From: Arthrobotrys musiformis
Lineage: Eukaryota > Ascomycota > Orbiliomycetes > Orbiliales > Orbiliaceae
Direction: 5' to 3'
Assembly (NCBI GenBank): GCA_036971715.1
Contig: JAVHJL010000001.1
Span: 5,084,001 to 5,148,000, forward strand
Length of the DNA stretch: 64,000 nucleotides
Shown here: piece by piece, positions 7,433 to 19,071 of the stretch
Position numbering within the stretch: the stretch's first letter is position 1
How the letters are laid out: each line of letters starts with the position of its first letter
Notes under the pieces: model-generated
Database searches by the model: none
Told to the model about the DNA's origin: nothing
Seen by the model: the letters and a program-made list of their open reading frames with translations, nothing else
Program-made: the position numbers and the translations under genes

Positions 7433-10400
7433 TTAGAGGCTGATGACTTCGAGTGGTGCCTCTGGTGTGACTTCTTGGGGTGGAGGTGGCGTTTCTTGTA
7501 TCACCTCCTCCTGTGCCTCAGGCTCGCCTGTTGGAATGACAGGCTCCTGGGGATCCGGTAGTGGTTTGCCATCTTCACCAAGCTGAGTAGCATACTTTAC
7601 CGAGTCTCCCTTGAAGTTGCTCACCCATTGAACACCCCGGACATCATCAACGATGATATGGTCATCCCCATCAGCAAGCGTCTCTTCCAAATCGCTAGAA
7701 ACGGGAACGAAATCTGGCTGAGCCTCGTCGTCACCCGTGATTCTTAAAGATTTCAAGGAGCAGTCAACGACTTCCCCTCCAATAAGTTTGGCCTGGTTTG
7801 CCGGATTCTTCAGAACGTTTTCTATCGTGTCCGCAGCGTTGATTCCCGCTAAGTCGTCTGTTTTCTGAAGCTGAGAAATGAATATCTTCGTGGGCTGGTC
7901 GACGACTGAGCAAGCAACAATAAAGTAAGGCGAGAAGCTCTCGTCACCCGGGATAATGCCGAATAGGTCACCTTCTGGGCTGGCCTTCAAAAAGATTACC
8001 TCTGCGTCGATAGGGATCTTATTGGCTTCGTGAACTCTAAGGCGGGAGACGCCAAAATTTTCCAACTCGGAGTAGTATGCATGCAAGAGACGATTGTTAC
8101 CGCCAGCGTCACCGACGACAGCTCCAGAGGCCGGGTCCCACATCCACCTAGCTGGTTTTCCGCAGTTACGCCCGCCGACTTGAGAATCCAGATAAACAAG
8201 CCCACTTGAAGAAGTTGCAAGGAAGGACCTGTCCATAGGACTCATAATGACGTTGCTAGTAAACATCCCTTGATCGGCTGGGGCGATAGCTGGGTTAATC
8301 GCCGAGATTGTTTCGGGAGCTACACTTGGCTTGGATGGGCTGGTATCAACTTCAGTTCCGGGTGGGCTATTTGAAGAACCTTGTGGGGCCCGTCGTTTGA
8401 TGTCAATGTCAATATCACGTCGACGCTTTTCGAAAACCAGGCCTATCTCGTCTTTTGGTCTCGATTCAGCCCATCTATCAGCTTCCTCCTGGGTAATCGG
8501 GGATCCTTCGACCAAAGTCTTGCCATCGACAGAACTTTCGAGGCTACCACCACCGCTATAACACCCTTGTATCAGAGGTTGTTTTGGGACGTTCCAAATA
8601 GCGAGCTGTCCGTTCCCCCCTGCAATGCTTGGAAGACCTTCAAAGTAGAGCGTATTTTCGAATTGCAACCGCAACGGAATTCCGGGGCATTGGTCATCCC
8701 CGCTAGCAATTTGGGTCACTATTTTATCGCCGATAGGGATCTTAGCATCGATTCCGGTCCACATCTTCAACTGAGGCTTTTCGACGAGGCCGACGTTGTG
8801 TTGCCATTTTCCATTGAAGAGATCAATTGACAGACCGAATCTTGTAGGGAAATCGACGTTCACCCAGGTATCAAGGCGGACGTTGCCGTTGAATACTCGT
8901 CTAATCTCCGGCTCCCAACCTGATTGGGTGGCCTCAGCCTTGATCAGGTCCAATCTAGCCTTAGGAGCTGCCCACTTCATATGGATCCCTGCATTCATTT
9001 GGGCGCTGCCCTGCAAGGTCACATCGAACCAAGCAGCAGTGCGCAATGTAGGCGCAAAGTCTATAACGCCAGGTATGCTGATCCCAGCTCCTAGCCTTAC
9101 TTGAAATATATCAAGAGTTTGGCTGTATTGGTAGAAGCCCTTTGCTTCTAAGCCGAGCTGAAGTCCAATATCCAAATTGCCGTCGATATCGAGAAAAGCT
9201 TCCTCAATACCATCAGCGACGCTGAAAGTAACTTGGCCGTCGAAGCGAATATTTCCATTTATTCCGCAGTCAATGCAATACAGTTCGCCTTTCAGTTTAT
9301 CGGTATCAGATTTGCTGATTAGGAATCCTTTAGAGCCACCGAATTTTGTCAAGATCGCAGGATCGGTGACAGTTGTCAACTTATAAGCCTTCAGGGTAGC
9401 CTCGTTCGGGTAGTCGAAAACGATGTTGGTATTTACGGCGTTGAAAGTATTCTTTCCGTTGACAATACGCCTACCGGTTCCCTCGAGGGCGTCAGCTGCA
9501 TCACTCCATACACCTTGAACAGCTTTCAGGGCATCATCGAAGGTGTCTCCGGCCCATTTCGCGGGAACCTCCATTACAAAGTCGCAAGCAGCTTTGATAA
9601 CCCCCCAAAGAGTCCATCGGCGCTGAAGCTCAGCACGGGTAGCGAGATAGCGGCGCAATGCCCTCGCCTTGCGAGCCTTTAATTTGGGTTCGTTATCAGC
9701 AATACTACGGAGGAGGTCGTCTTCAATTTCCTTCTGGTTTTTAACAACCGTTATATCGAAGAACTGTGTCCCGTCCATTGCGGTTTCGTCAACTTGTGAC
9801 GCCGAAACGAATGGGCATTGGCGTTGATCGGGTGAGTTGACATTTTTTTCCAGATCTCTGAGAACTCCGACTCCGACTCCAAAACTAGGATCATTGATGT
9901 TGTGGACTTCTTCAGATATTGCAACCCGAACAGTGGGTATATCCACAAGGTTGGCTTCTGCGGGAGCTTCTGTAGTTCCATCATCAGCCACAACTATATC
10001 GTCGCGAGCGCGCAAACTACGCTTTGCCGTAGTATTCGATTCAATTGAGGTGCCTTCTTCTATCTTTCCCGTTTTGAAATTCGCCTGGGGCCCGGGAAGA
10101 AACTTTTTGAAACCAAGTCCCTTAAAGGCGGGGATTGGAGTCTTATGTGGAATCTTGGTGCTTGAAGTTCGGGAAGAACTTGATATCGATGTTGGCGTCT
10201 CCGTTGTGTTGAAAACTTGAAGTTGGTCTCCTGGGGCCACGGCAACTTGACCCCAAGATACGGTACCACTCTCAATAGCGTCTCCCATTTTTATATCCTC
10301 GTACTGTGCAATGGCGACTCTATTTTCCTTGTCAAGAGTTAGGTCGAGGACCTTAGTGACAAACTTTTCATCACCATCGGCATCGATTTGGCCTGCACCA

Positions 10401-10954
10401 CAACCTTGATATGACACTAGGAAAAAGTCTTCCCCATCCTTCGGCCATGTACCCTCCACAATCTTGAAAGCTTCTTCAGTCTTAAAAGCTATCCTCATTG
10501 TCTGGGGGGTACAGGTAAGACTATCAACAACCTCGGCGTCCATCAAATCGACGGCTTTACCCTTAAATGAAAGGTCTGCCTTTGCAACCCGACGGTTGGC
10601 ATTTTTATCCTCCGCATCACCGACAAAGTGGAAGACCTGCTTCTTCTTAGCTTCGATATTTTTAGCAGCCTTGGGGTCGAACGCCTTGGATTTAGCGTTC
10701 CTCATACGCCCGCCACGGTTGTTTTTGCTTTTAATAGCCTTCCCGGATGCGGGCTTCCTTGTGAATTTTGTCTCCGCCTTGACGGCACGGGGGTCAATTT
10801 GTGAACCGGGGGCGCCAAATTGTGTATCAGAATTTGATTTTCCGTAGGTAACGGACTGGGGCGAGGTTTTGAGATCGGGTCGCTTGATTACAGAGGCTTC
10901 TATGCCACTTGCCACAGCAAGGGCGAAAACTACCGCTTGCACCCCGATCTTCAT
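7433..10954 (-). CDS. Large secreted protein, DUF7029/DUF7223 type
   Basis: An uninterrupted 1173-residue frame. Residues 1-20 form a signal peptide (MKIGVQAVVFALAVASGIEA). A basic, disordered stretch follows to about residue 120. Residues about 125-245 resemble the fungal DUF7029 module (SLTCTPQTMRIAF, FFLVSYQGCGAG, ENRVAIAQYEDIKMGDAI). Residues about 490-800 resemble the DUF7223 beta-rich module, with a CIDCG motif and repeated amphipathic strands (GLQLGLEAKGFYQYSQTLDI). The C-terminal third has no family I can name and ends in a Pro/Glu-rich tail. No GPI signal or membrane helix is seen, so it is probably secreted or cell-wall associated. Its role is unknown; I recall these DUFs together in large fungal extracellular proteins but did not run a domain search. 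A 3.5-kb frame without introns is unusual among its neighbours. Confidence 0.7.
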   Translation of the reverse strand: MKIGVQAVVFALAVASGIEASVIKRPDLKTSPQSVTYGKSNSDTQFGAPGSQIDPRAVKAETKFTRKPASGKAIKSKNNRGGRMRNAKSKAFDPKAAKNIEAKKKQVFHFVGDAEDKNANRRVAKADLSFKGKAVDLMDAEVVDSLTCTPQTMRIAFKTEEAFKIVEGTWPKDGEDFFLVSYQGCGAGQIDADGDEKFVTKVLDLTLDKENRVAIAQYEDIKMGDAIESGTVSWGQVAVAPGDQLQVFNTTETPTSISSSSRTSSTKIPHKTPIPAFKGLGFKKFLPGPQANFKTGKIEEGTSIESNTTAKRSLRARDDIVVADDGTTEAPAEANLVDIPTVRVAISEEVHNINDPSFGVGVGVLRDLEKNVNSPDQRQCPFVSASQVDETAMDGTQFFDITVVKNQKEIEDDLLRSIADNEPKLKARKARALRRYLATRAELQRRWTLWGVIKAACDFVMEVPAKWAGDTFDDALKAVQGVWSDAADALEGTGRRIVNGKNTFNAVNTNIVFDYPNEATLKAYKLTTVTDPAILTKFGGSKGFLISKSDTDKLKGELYCIDCGINGNIRFDGQVTFSVADGIEEAFLDIDGNLDIGLQLGLEAKGFYQYSQTLDIFQVRLGAGISIPGVIDFAPTLRTAAWFDVTLQGSAQMNAGIHMKWAAPKARLDLIKAEATQSGWEPEIRRVFNGNVRLDTWVNVDFPTRFGLSIDLFNGKWQHNVGLVEKPQLKMWTGIDAKIPIGDKIVTQIASGDDQCPGIPLRLQFENTLYFEGLPSIAGGNGQLAIWNVPKQPLIQGCYSGGGSLESSVDGKTLVEGSPITQEEADRWAESRPKDEIGLVFEKRRRDIDIDIKRRAPQGSSNSPPGTEVDTSPSKPSVAPETISAINPAIAPADQGMFTSNVIMSPMDRSFLATSSSGLVYLDSQVGGRNCGKPARWMWDPASGAVVGDAGGNNRLLHAYYSELENFGVSRLRVHEANKIPIDAEVIFLKASPEGDLFGIIPGDESFSPYFIVACSVVDQPTKIFISQLQKTDDLAGINAADTIENVLKNPANQAKLIGGEVVDCSLKSLRITGDDEAQPDFVPVSSDLEETLADGDDHIIVDDVRGVQWVSNFKGDSVKYATQLGEDGKPLPDPQEPVIPTGEPEAQEEVIQETPPPPQEVTPEAPLEVISL

Positions 10955-13599
10955 TTCTGGTGGTGCACAAATTGTAGTCTATAATGGCCTTATAATTGAG
11001 GAGGTAGCTATTTGCCGTGGTTCCGCAGATCGGTTGAGTGTTTGAATTTAATCGGGTATTAATTAAGAGGAAAAGGCCGTGAATTTATGTGAGAGTTAAT
11101 CCGCAACTAGTTTTGAAAAGCAAGGTACAATAGGTACTCTAAGAGTATTTGAATATGGACTTCTTGAAAAAGAGTGGGACTAAGAAGTATCATATATCCT
11201 GAGGAAAACCGGTTCGCGGTTGTTTGATGATGGAAATAAGATAGGGTTACAAAGCTGGCACCTTGCCAATATATATATCGGAGACATTCCTTACGACCAT
11301 AGATGCTTCTGTATTGTGTCCTTCAGTCTTTCACCTGGCTCGCACGACCTCTAGCTCTTGCGATAACAATGTGGTTACCTCTTGGTTGTAGCTGAGCCGT
11401 TTCTGCCAAGATATCTCACATGATTCGCTTAACAAGTATAAAACCGAACCCTATCGCCGATATATATCGCCTCCCCCATCTATGATACCCAAAGCAGAGA
11501 GAGAACTTCTTTGGAAATTCCAGAAGAGGACCCAAAGGAGAAAACCAACGGAGGCTCAAGTAGTCTATTTTCCAGATTGCCGAATACGGGCGTCCAAGAA
11601 GGCTAAAAGCTCCTGTTCCAGATACTCACAAAATGAGAAAACCTTTTATGCATAAGAACTTGGCTTGAAGTGGTCTCGTTCCCAGGCTTGAAGTAGAAAA
11701 ACCCCCGACTAGTTTAAAAATGATGCTCTACCAAATTATCGTTTGGCATACCAGAAAAAATGGCAATCATGTTTCCCAATCACTCTAGGACCAGGGGTGA
11801 CTTTAAGGTTAGACGAGACCACTCAATTACCTTTTGAGTTGCACTTCGTGGTATTCTAACGTCCTTGGCAGGTAGCTTGGCTACCCTTTCCAGATCCCTG
11901 AGGGTCCTGAATGTTTCAAGGATCATTGCAACAAGTCGGCATATCGATGTCCATATCATGATCATGCATGCATGATCGATACCGATATCGATACATCTAA
12001 AAACGATATTGAGATTAGGGGAAGCTCAGGAGTCTTTCTAAGTTTGCCACAAATTTCCATACTAGGTATTAGAAATTTCTGGAACGGCTTTAACCAAATT
12101 AATAATGCAGCTTCCCCAGCCCCGCCGATATTGGCAATCAATATTATGATTGGGATACCATTTAGTCGAGCGGGATATCATGGGTTCCTGATCCTAGCCC
12201 AATAGGCCCGGCGCAGGCAACCGATAATCCGCAATCAATAACTTTACCGTATTGAGGAGTGAGAATATATTTCATATCCCTCCAGCGCAGCTCGGGCGCC
12301 CGAGCACTTTCAGCAAGTTTAGGGTTGTTTTGTTCCCTCGTTAAAACAACTTGTGATAAAGCTTCCGTGAACTCCAACAAATTTAACCCAACAAGGTCTC
12401 GCCAATAGACAGGCATACTTTGTAGATGTATTTCCTCAAGGCATCGCGCGGCAGCGACAGGTTTTTGACAGAAGGAAAAACATTCAGATTTAAATATATT
12501 TCCCTAAATTTATAAAACACGGCTATCATAGACCGCGGGCTTTACACATGCATGCATATGCATATGGCGGATTACCGAATCGAGGAACATTTGTAGACGA
12601 TAAGATCTACATAATATTTTAACCGGCCAGCTTTAACCCACGGTTCAACTTGACGCGGGTGTCGCTCAGGTGCCTGAAGAAATCCCTTGACGAAATCACT
12701 ATCATGAACCCGGCCTAGTTTAATTCTATAAATATTGATACCTAGATATGTACCTAGGTATATTTAACAGGGCCAAGGGTTATAGCCAACTAACTCTCAG
12801 TGCAAAGCCAAGTCAGGCCTAGAATCGAGTATATACGGTCATATATATGTGGTTAAAGCTATAGATATAGGCAGAGACGTCGAGACCCCGAGAGCCGATT
12901 TGAGCCGAAAGTCGAGTCCTTCGCCTTCTGAGGAGTTTGGAATACAGTTCTCTTTAAGAGCCTGTATAGAGCATAATACATTCCCCGTCCTCTTAGGACA
13001 CCATTCCCAAAAAGCGAGATCGGCCTGTCAGACGAAGCCCAATTCACAAGGCTCAAAAACATCTCCCATGACAGGCCTCATCGAGCCAACACTAATTATG
13101 CAACACTCGACATCAACACACCGAACTGAAGCTCTAGGCTGATCGAAATGTCATGCCAGGAACACGCCGCTTTCGTCTCCAACGTACCAGTTGATGTTCT
13201 GTTCTGTTCGAAAATGCTCCGATGATTCCTTATACATAAGTGTTCTTTGTACTTGTATATAAAAATATGCCTTACCCGCGCCCTGTATATTACATATGCC
13301 CGAATAGGTTCTGTTCAATTGGTATTTTAGGATCTGAATTGAACATCCTGCAGAACGATTTCAACACATTTATCATTACCTTACACTTCTCTGGTTTTCT
13401 AGCCCTTCGTTTATAACTGCGCGGTCTAGCCGAGCTGCTACATGCCATTTCTCTAGGTCTAACAGCCCGTATCATTGGTTTTATTGGGTCTGCGGGTCTA
13501 CGAAACAAGATTTCATTTCATCCAAATTGATATCTCTCAGCCCTCGTCGTCAGGCCTGCATGATCACACACCGTCTAATAGCTACGATTATTTGCGACA
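10955..13599. other. Long AT-rich intergenic region
   Basis: About 2.6 kb without a supportable gene; the longest open frames are 60-97 codons with no recognisable features. It holds an 18-bp perfect palindrome at 11960-11977, several ACCTAGGTAT-like near-palindromes around 12740-12770 and repeated GCATGCATATGCATATG near 12549. Confidence 0.5.
11960..11977. repeat. 18-bp perfect palindrome
   Basis: GATCATGCATGCATGATC is its own reverse complement. It is followed directly by a short CGATACCGATATCGATAC block. Role unknown. Confidence 0.8.
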
Positions 13600-14968
13600 A
13601 TGAAGACCCTATATATCCTAGCTTTAGCTAGTCTCTTCAGATTTAGCTCCTCAGCACCTCTCCAGCCGATATCTGATGATATGCATATCATCCACAAAAG
13701 AGACGAACTATTCGGCATGTGTACTATGGTTACGAACATACCCCTTCCACCCTTCCCAAACGAAGAGTATGTATTCGGATTAGAGGTCGAAGACCCATTG
13801 ACTGGTGTGGAACCCACGCTCCACAAACGGAGACGTGAAGCTTTCTGGGGGAACCCGGCGGGTGATCCTTATGACGCCAATGCGTTTTTCCCCCATTGGT
13901 ACCACTGGATAGTCTACGATGGCACTACCAATGACCTGAACCAAATAATTACGAAAGACTCCTACGAAATTATAGAGGACGATGTTTGGGGTAGTGTGAA
14001 TCACGTTTGTACGTCCTTGTTACAATCTCAAATCTTTACTTTAATTAAAGGCATAATAACTAACAGTAGGATCGACAGTCGAACCCTCTATGCTTCAACA
14101 GTTTCTTGGCAAGATGATGGGAATGGGCGATCCTCTAATGCCCTCCACAATGGTTGAGAATGTCGCCGAGTGCGACTACTGGCATACAAACTTCATGGGG
14201 CAGCCGCGCCATTATCCCGCAGACAACAGCACTTACGCCAAAAATGGGCTTCTTTCCGTTGTTTATCAGTATCTTCCAGGAGTTGACCAAGCGGAGCCTG
14301 AAAGATATGCCAACGGAGAGCTAGTAGGCCTATCAACCGACCTAGCCGCCGCGAAATCCCGTCTCTTCCTAGCGGATATGCAAGAGATGTTCGATGAAAA
14401 TAAAGATGGCTACTCAAAGGGCACAGGCGGGGAAGACTTAATAGGCCGCATGGCAGATATCGAAAAGATAGCTGCCGTATTCGATCTAATGCGTAAAGCA
14501 AAGATTAAAGAAGCTTTTAAGAAAACATGCCTGAGGCTGTCTGGCGTTATGTACGGAGTTGACGATTACCTCTCCCGTGGCAACAAAGCCGACTTCGCAT
14601 CTGCAGATGCACCGTTCAAGATGTCGAACGGAAACTCATATGGGTCTTTCGGGGCTCAATTCCCAGTATGGGTTAAGACTTATCTCGAAACCATCAGCAT
14701 CAAAGCACATGCCTTTGTGGAAGCTCGTATTGAGAGTCTAAAAGCGGACCTTGAGAATAGCGCAGTAACAGCGAAAAATAAGGCTCAGGTTTTGACTCGC
14801 CTCACCGCTTTTACGACAGCACAACGCCACTCCGTCCCCTTTCTGACTCTCCCGATCGACACTATGACCGAATTTGTAGTGGATGCTAGCCAAAAGATCG
14901 CAATCTATAAGATAGCCGAAACTGATCCCGATCCATTTGAGAAGAGACCTTTTGTCAATATTTCTTGA
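13600..14968 (+). CDS. Orphan secreted protein with dibasic sites
   Basis: Two exons, 13600-14008 and 14067-14968 (58-bp intron, donor GTACGT, acceptor AACAG), encoding about 436 residues. Residues 1-19 form a signal peptide (MKTLYILALASLFRFSSSA). Dibasic sites follow at 33-34 (HKR) and 76-79 (KRRR), the usual layout for Kex2 removal of a propeptide. The mature part has no family I recognise. Landmarks are CDYWHTNFMGQPRHYP, a YQYLPGVDQAEPERY stretch and a helical, Lys-rich C-terminal half with few cysteines. There is no GPI signal or later membrane segment. The alternative acceptor three bases downstream creates a stop, which supports the chosen junction. It could be a secreted effector or enzyme of an undescribed family. 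Confidence 0.65.
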
Positions 14969-15643
14969 ACATTCTAACGTCGCCAAACTTGACTTCGGCG
15001 TTTCTAGAATACATGTACAGTTCAAATGTGTCGTCCTTGTATATACTTTATAGATTTGTGCTATAGTTAGCGTGTCCCCTGTTAGCCTCGAGACCGTCCC
15101 CTGTAGAAATTTTATCACTCTAAACTTTAATGTTTTCGCACATGTAAATAGCGAGTGCCATTTGTGTATTGAAACGTAAATTCTATTTATTTATGCTCTT
15201 CCCTGTATCAAAATCCACGCACTCAAAAAGTTATAATTATTAGATTACCATAAGGTATTTTTGCCTTCTTCGAAGAGCCCCTGCAGTCTGATCTGGCACA
15301 TATGCAATGCATGCCGACGGTGCATGGCACCGGTTTACATGTGGGACAAATACCGATATCACCATCCGCGGACCCGAATCACGACTCCATATATTTCTTG
15401 TTATATATGCGTGAAAGGATCTTGTGTAATACCAAACCGACGTGCCATTTATCAGTGATACTATGCTTACATGTTTACATGGATATTCGGCAGAGATCTT
15501 GGTTTGTTTAAGATCCCCGATCATGACTACATACTTGTACAAAAAACGATATTTAGCTTCGAACGCACGTTTCGAGATGCAACCCCCAAGAGGCCCCCAA
15601 TTCACATATCAGTACAGCGAAATTAAAGCTATACTTCATGAAT
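14969..15643. other. Convergent intergenic spacer
   Basis: Between the plus-strand secreted gene and the minus-strand FAT1 gene. Frames on both strands are short and lack features. Confidence 0.5.
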
Positions 15644-17750
15644 TCACAACTTGACTCGACCAGCCTTAATTTCTCTCCAGTCATCGTCATTGAACTTCTG
15701 ATATTTTCCGTTCTTCAACCACCAGACCCCGCCAGCCTGCCCAGCCGTCTTCTCGGGATCAACACCTTGCTTTCTCAAACCACCCTTAACGACTTTGTTA
15801 TTTCCGGTTCTCTCAACTTCCCCGATAACTCTAATAAAGAGTGGTAATGCGTATCTGGGTAGAGTCTTTTGGAGGTGTACGAGTACTTCATCGAAGGTTG
15901 CCTGGTCTTCTTTTACCTCAGGGTGCAAAACCACACAAGCAACACCGGCATTTCCGTCGTGATTTGGAAGTGGAACACCAAAGACGGCCGAATCGAGAAC
16001 AATCTTTCTCGGGTGGGAGTTAATGGCGTTAGATACCTCCATTGTCGACACGTTCTCTGATTTCCAGCGGTATGTGTCACCGATTCTATCATTCTATACA
16101 TCCAGGAAATGTTAGCTACTGCCTCTTGAACAACACTCAAATGAAAGAAAAGGAAATGAAAAGAGGGCCTAAGACTTACGAAGTAAATAAGGCCATCATC
16201 AGTCACGGTTAGAACATCACCGGTTCTAAACCAAACGTCGCCCTTCTTAAAAACATCCCTAAGGAGTTTACTCAAACTAGCCTTTTCATTACGATAATAG
16301 CCTTTATAGCTAGCGGCAATATCGTTCTCATCAAGTTTGAAAATCATCTCTCCTCTTTCACCGTTTGGTACCTTCTTGCAGAACCCGGTAACTGGATCTC
16401 TCCAGATTTCTTCGGTCTCATAGTCGATATCCACGATAGCTGTCTTACTGCCTTGCATCAAGTTTACAAGTGCACCGGCAACACCAACAGCGCCGATACC
16501 CCAGTCGCCGGTGTTCATATTCCAGGTGGCACTCATACCCTCAGTCGCAGCATAAAACTCTCCGATAGTTTGGATTCCAAATCTGTCTCGGAATTCCTTC
16601 CATACGTCACCTCTAAGTCCGTTTCCGAACGCCTTGGTAACATTATGGTTCTTATCATCCGAACTGGGTGGCGCGGTGAGAAGATATCGGCAGGTTTCCC
16701 CGACATATTGAATAACCGTCGATCCGCTCGCGCGAACGTCGGGCCAAAATGTTCTGTTTGAGAACTTCTCACCAATGCATGAAGTAGCACCGACTTGCAA
16801 GCAAGCCATAATGTTGAAGAGGGCAGCCGAGGAGTGGTAAATTGGCATGGCAGTGTAGTATCTATCCTTACCAGGGTTGAGCCTGAGCCAAAGGGCAACA
16901 AATTTGGAGGCACCGGTATTCTTCCACCAAGTCACGATAGCTGGCTTTGGAAGACCGGTAGTTCCGCTAGATTTTTTGTGCGCGTATTAGTACCCATTCT
17001 GACGAAGTTTGCAGAGGGTAGAACGAACCTTGTGTATACGAGAGCCGCCATCTCAGCCAACTTAGCACCACTCAAAAGCTCTTCATCGGGCCGATCCACT
17101 CTCCAATTGGCAACAGTCTTCTCCAGATCTTCGTCAAAGATGACGACTTTGACCTCTGGCAAGGCCTCATTAATTTGCTTCTTGACTCCAACCGTCTCTT
17201 CCACCCGGTGCCCGACGATCGCAAGCTTCGCAGTGCTAACTTTCACTACATGCACAAGAGCATCACCCGTCAAATTATAATTATAAAATGCAGGGATGCC
17301 ACCGACGGCCCACAACCCCATCCAGATAAATATCATTTCTGGGCAGTTCATGAAATCAATAGCAATGATATCCCCCTTCTTAACCCCACACTCATCCCTA
17401 AACCAGTTTCCATGACGCATCACAGCTTCATATCCTTGTTTGTAGGAATACTCCCGGCCTTGGAACCATAGCCAAGTTCTCTCCGGAAATTTCTGAGCGT
17501 TTTCTTCAAGAACGTAAAACGGATGCAGGCGGTCTCGTTTCTCGCGAATAACGGATTGGATACGACAGAAAACGAGGGAGGAAATAAGGTGCAGATCCGT
17601 CATGAGGTGATACTTGGCATCTAGGTATCCGGCAATTGCCGGGACCGAAAGGGCGAGAGCTTAAAATAATTCAAAATCAGTACCTCTTCTACAAAACAGA
17701 ACTACCCATTTTCGAGAAATGTGGAAAATACCTGCAGTTGTGGCAGCCAT
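15644..17750 (-). CDS. FAT1: Fatty acid transporter / very-long-chain acyl-CoA synthetase
   Basis: Four exons on the minus strand: 17750-17732 (only 19 nt), 17659-17029, 16966-16180 and 16093-15644, encoding about 628 residues, normal for Fat1. The product activates long and very-long-chain fatty acids to acyl-CoA with ATP and couples this to import; in fungi it sits in ER, lipid-body or peroxisomal membranes. The first splice joins MAATTA to LALSVPAIAGYLDAKYHL, a membrane-anchor N-terminus. The second rebuilds the AMP-binding P-loop YTSGTTGLPKPA across the junction. Further motifs are YYTAMPIYHSSA, GEFYAATEGM, RTGDVL and DRIGDTYRWKSENVS (motif split by the third intron), plus the C-terminal lysine region NNKVVKGGL. 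All catalytic signatures are intact, so it should be functional. No canonical peroxisomal SKL is present at the C-terminus (ends GRVKL). Confidence 0.93.
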
Positions 17751-19071
17751 TGCGTTGTCGTTTCGTTGGAACTTTCTGGGACACTTTCTTTCGTCTTTGG
17801 TTGTTTATGCGAGGGGCGGAGTGGAATGCGGGTTAGCAACGGTATGACCAGGCTCCTTGTGACCGAATTTCGATTCGCGAAACCTTAAACACTACCAAAC
17901 GAAGGGGGCAGGTGCTTCTCAAACGCGGGCGAAATATTTTGAGGGTTATCGAGGCTCTGGATTACAAGCTATAGCTACAACGGAACCTAACGGAAATCCC
18001 AGAGCTACATGGAGGAGGAGAGGAGAGGGGAGTACAAGGAGAGAGAGAGAAAGGGAAACGAGAGCAGGTGGCCAGTTAGTAAAATAAGGAAACTCAGTGG
18101 CTCGGTACCCGAGACCGCCTGAGTCTTGGAAGGCGAACTAAAGGCATTTCCCCAGCTTTCACTGAGTCTGGGGGAGGGCCTTCCGGATCCCGTCTTAGGG
18201 ATGTTTGGATGCGCCGGCCCCGACTTTTACTCCTCTCCCCGCCCTCTCGTAGAAAAGCCACGGCATCGCGTGTTTGAGTTAGCAATCAACTGACCGAGTT
18301 CGGTAACTAGCTTGTACTTGACACAAATCGAAAAGTCTAACAATTGACATTCCAGGGCTGGGGTATGGGGATGTTGCCCCACAGAATATTTAATCCGTCT
18401 GTGGGGAAGTCGTCTAGACGGTTATTTTGGTTGGCGAGGCCTCGGTTCGGCTGAAAACGGGGGTGTCTCGATTTTAGCATCTGAATGATATCACCACTTC
18501 CACATAAACACCGTGTATACAGGGTACCACGTGGGGGAGAGATCCATCCATTGGGTTTTCTTCCAGTTTCCGGTGTGTTGGATGCGAAGTTCGCATCCTC
18601 CAAAGCCTTGTGTCACCGTCGGTCGCCAACACAATTTACGTACTCCGAGAGCATCGAATCGGGGAAGCTGGACTTGTCGCCGATCAGAACCCTGTTCGTA
18701 CAATTGTACGCATATGGACTTTGAACGCTCTCGGAGACGGGGCATGAAGCCTGTTGTTGTGCTACTGTAACGGTCACCTTTGAAGGTCAGAATTGCCTAA
18801 TTCGGACCCATCCAGAACCTCAACACGCAACCCAGCGCTCATGATTATAATTAGGAAAGATATAAAGCTAGCCTACAGGATACTTATATCGACATTTGCT
18901 ACTGCTGCCGTGCTGTCAGCCTCTCTTAAATTCAGCCAATACGTTCACAAAGTTGCAAGTTGGTGTTGGACTGTTGTCTCGTAGGTTGGAGAGGTGTGCG
19001 GTAGACGAATATTCGAATGCAATAGTCTCGGCAAGGTCCATTGTGAACGAAGCATTGATACACTAACTCGG
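17751..19071. other. Intergenic; FAT1 upstream region
   Basis: About 1.3 kb. Two overlapping frames of 80-90 codons around 18340-18770 are open on opposite strands but have no feature suggesting a gene. It contains a purine-rich GGAGAGG stretch near 18010-18060 and the CCTCGG site listed separately. Confidence 0.5.
18440..18445 (+). promoter_or_regulatory. CCTCGG element upstream of FAT1
   Basis: CCTCGG, inside the palindrome CGAGGCCTCG, lies about 690 bp upstream of the FAT1 ATG. In Aspergillus the fatty-acid regulators FarA and FarB bind this core. A single 6-mer occurs often by chance, so this is only suggestive. Confidence 0.25.

Noticed and set aside
18337..18770. Overlapping 80-90-codon frames on both strands
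   Set aside because: Both strands are open equally, with no motif, plausible introns or start context; probably a locally GC-richer spacer.
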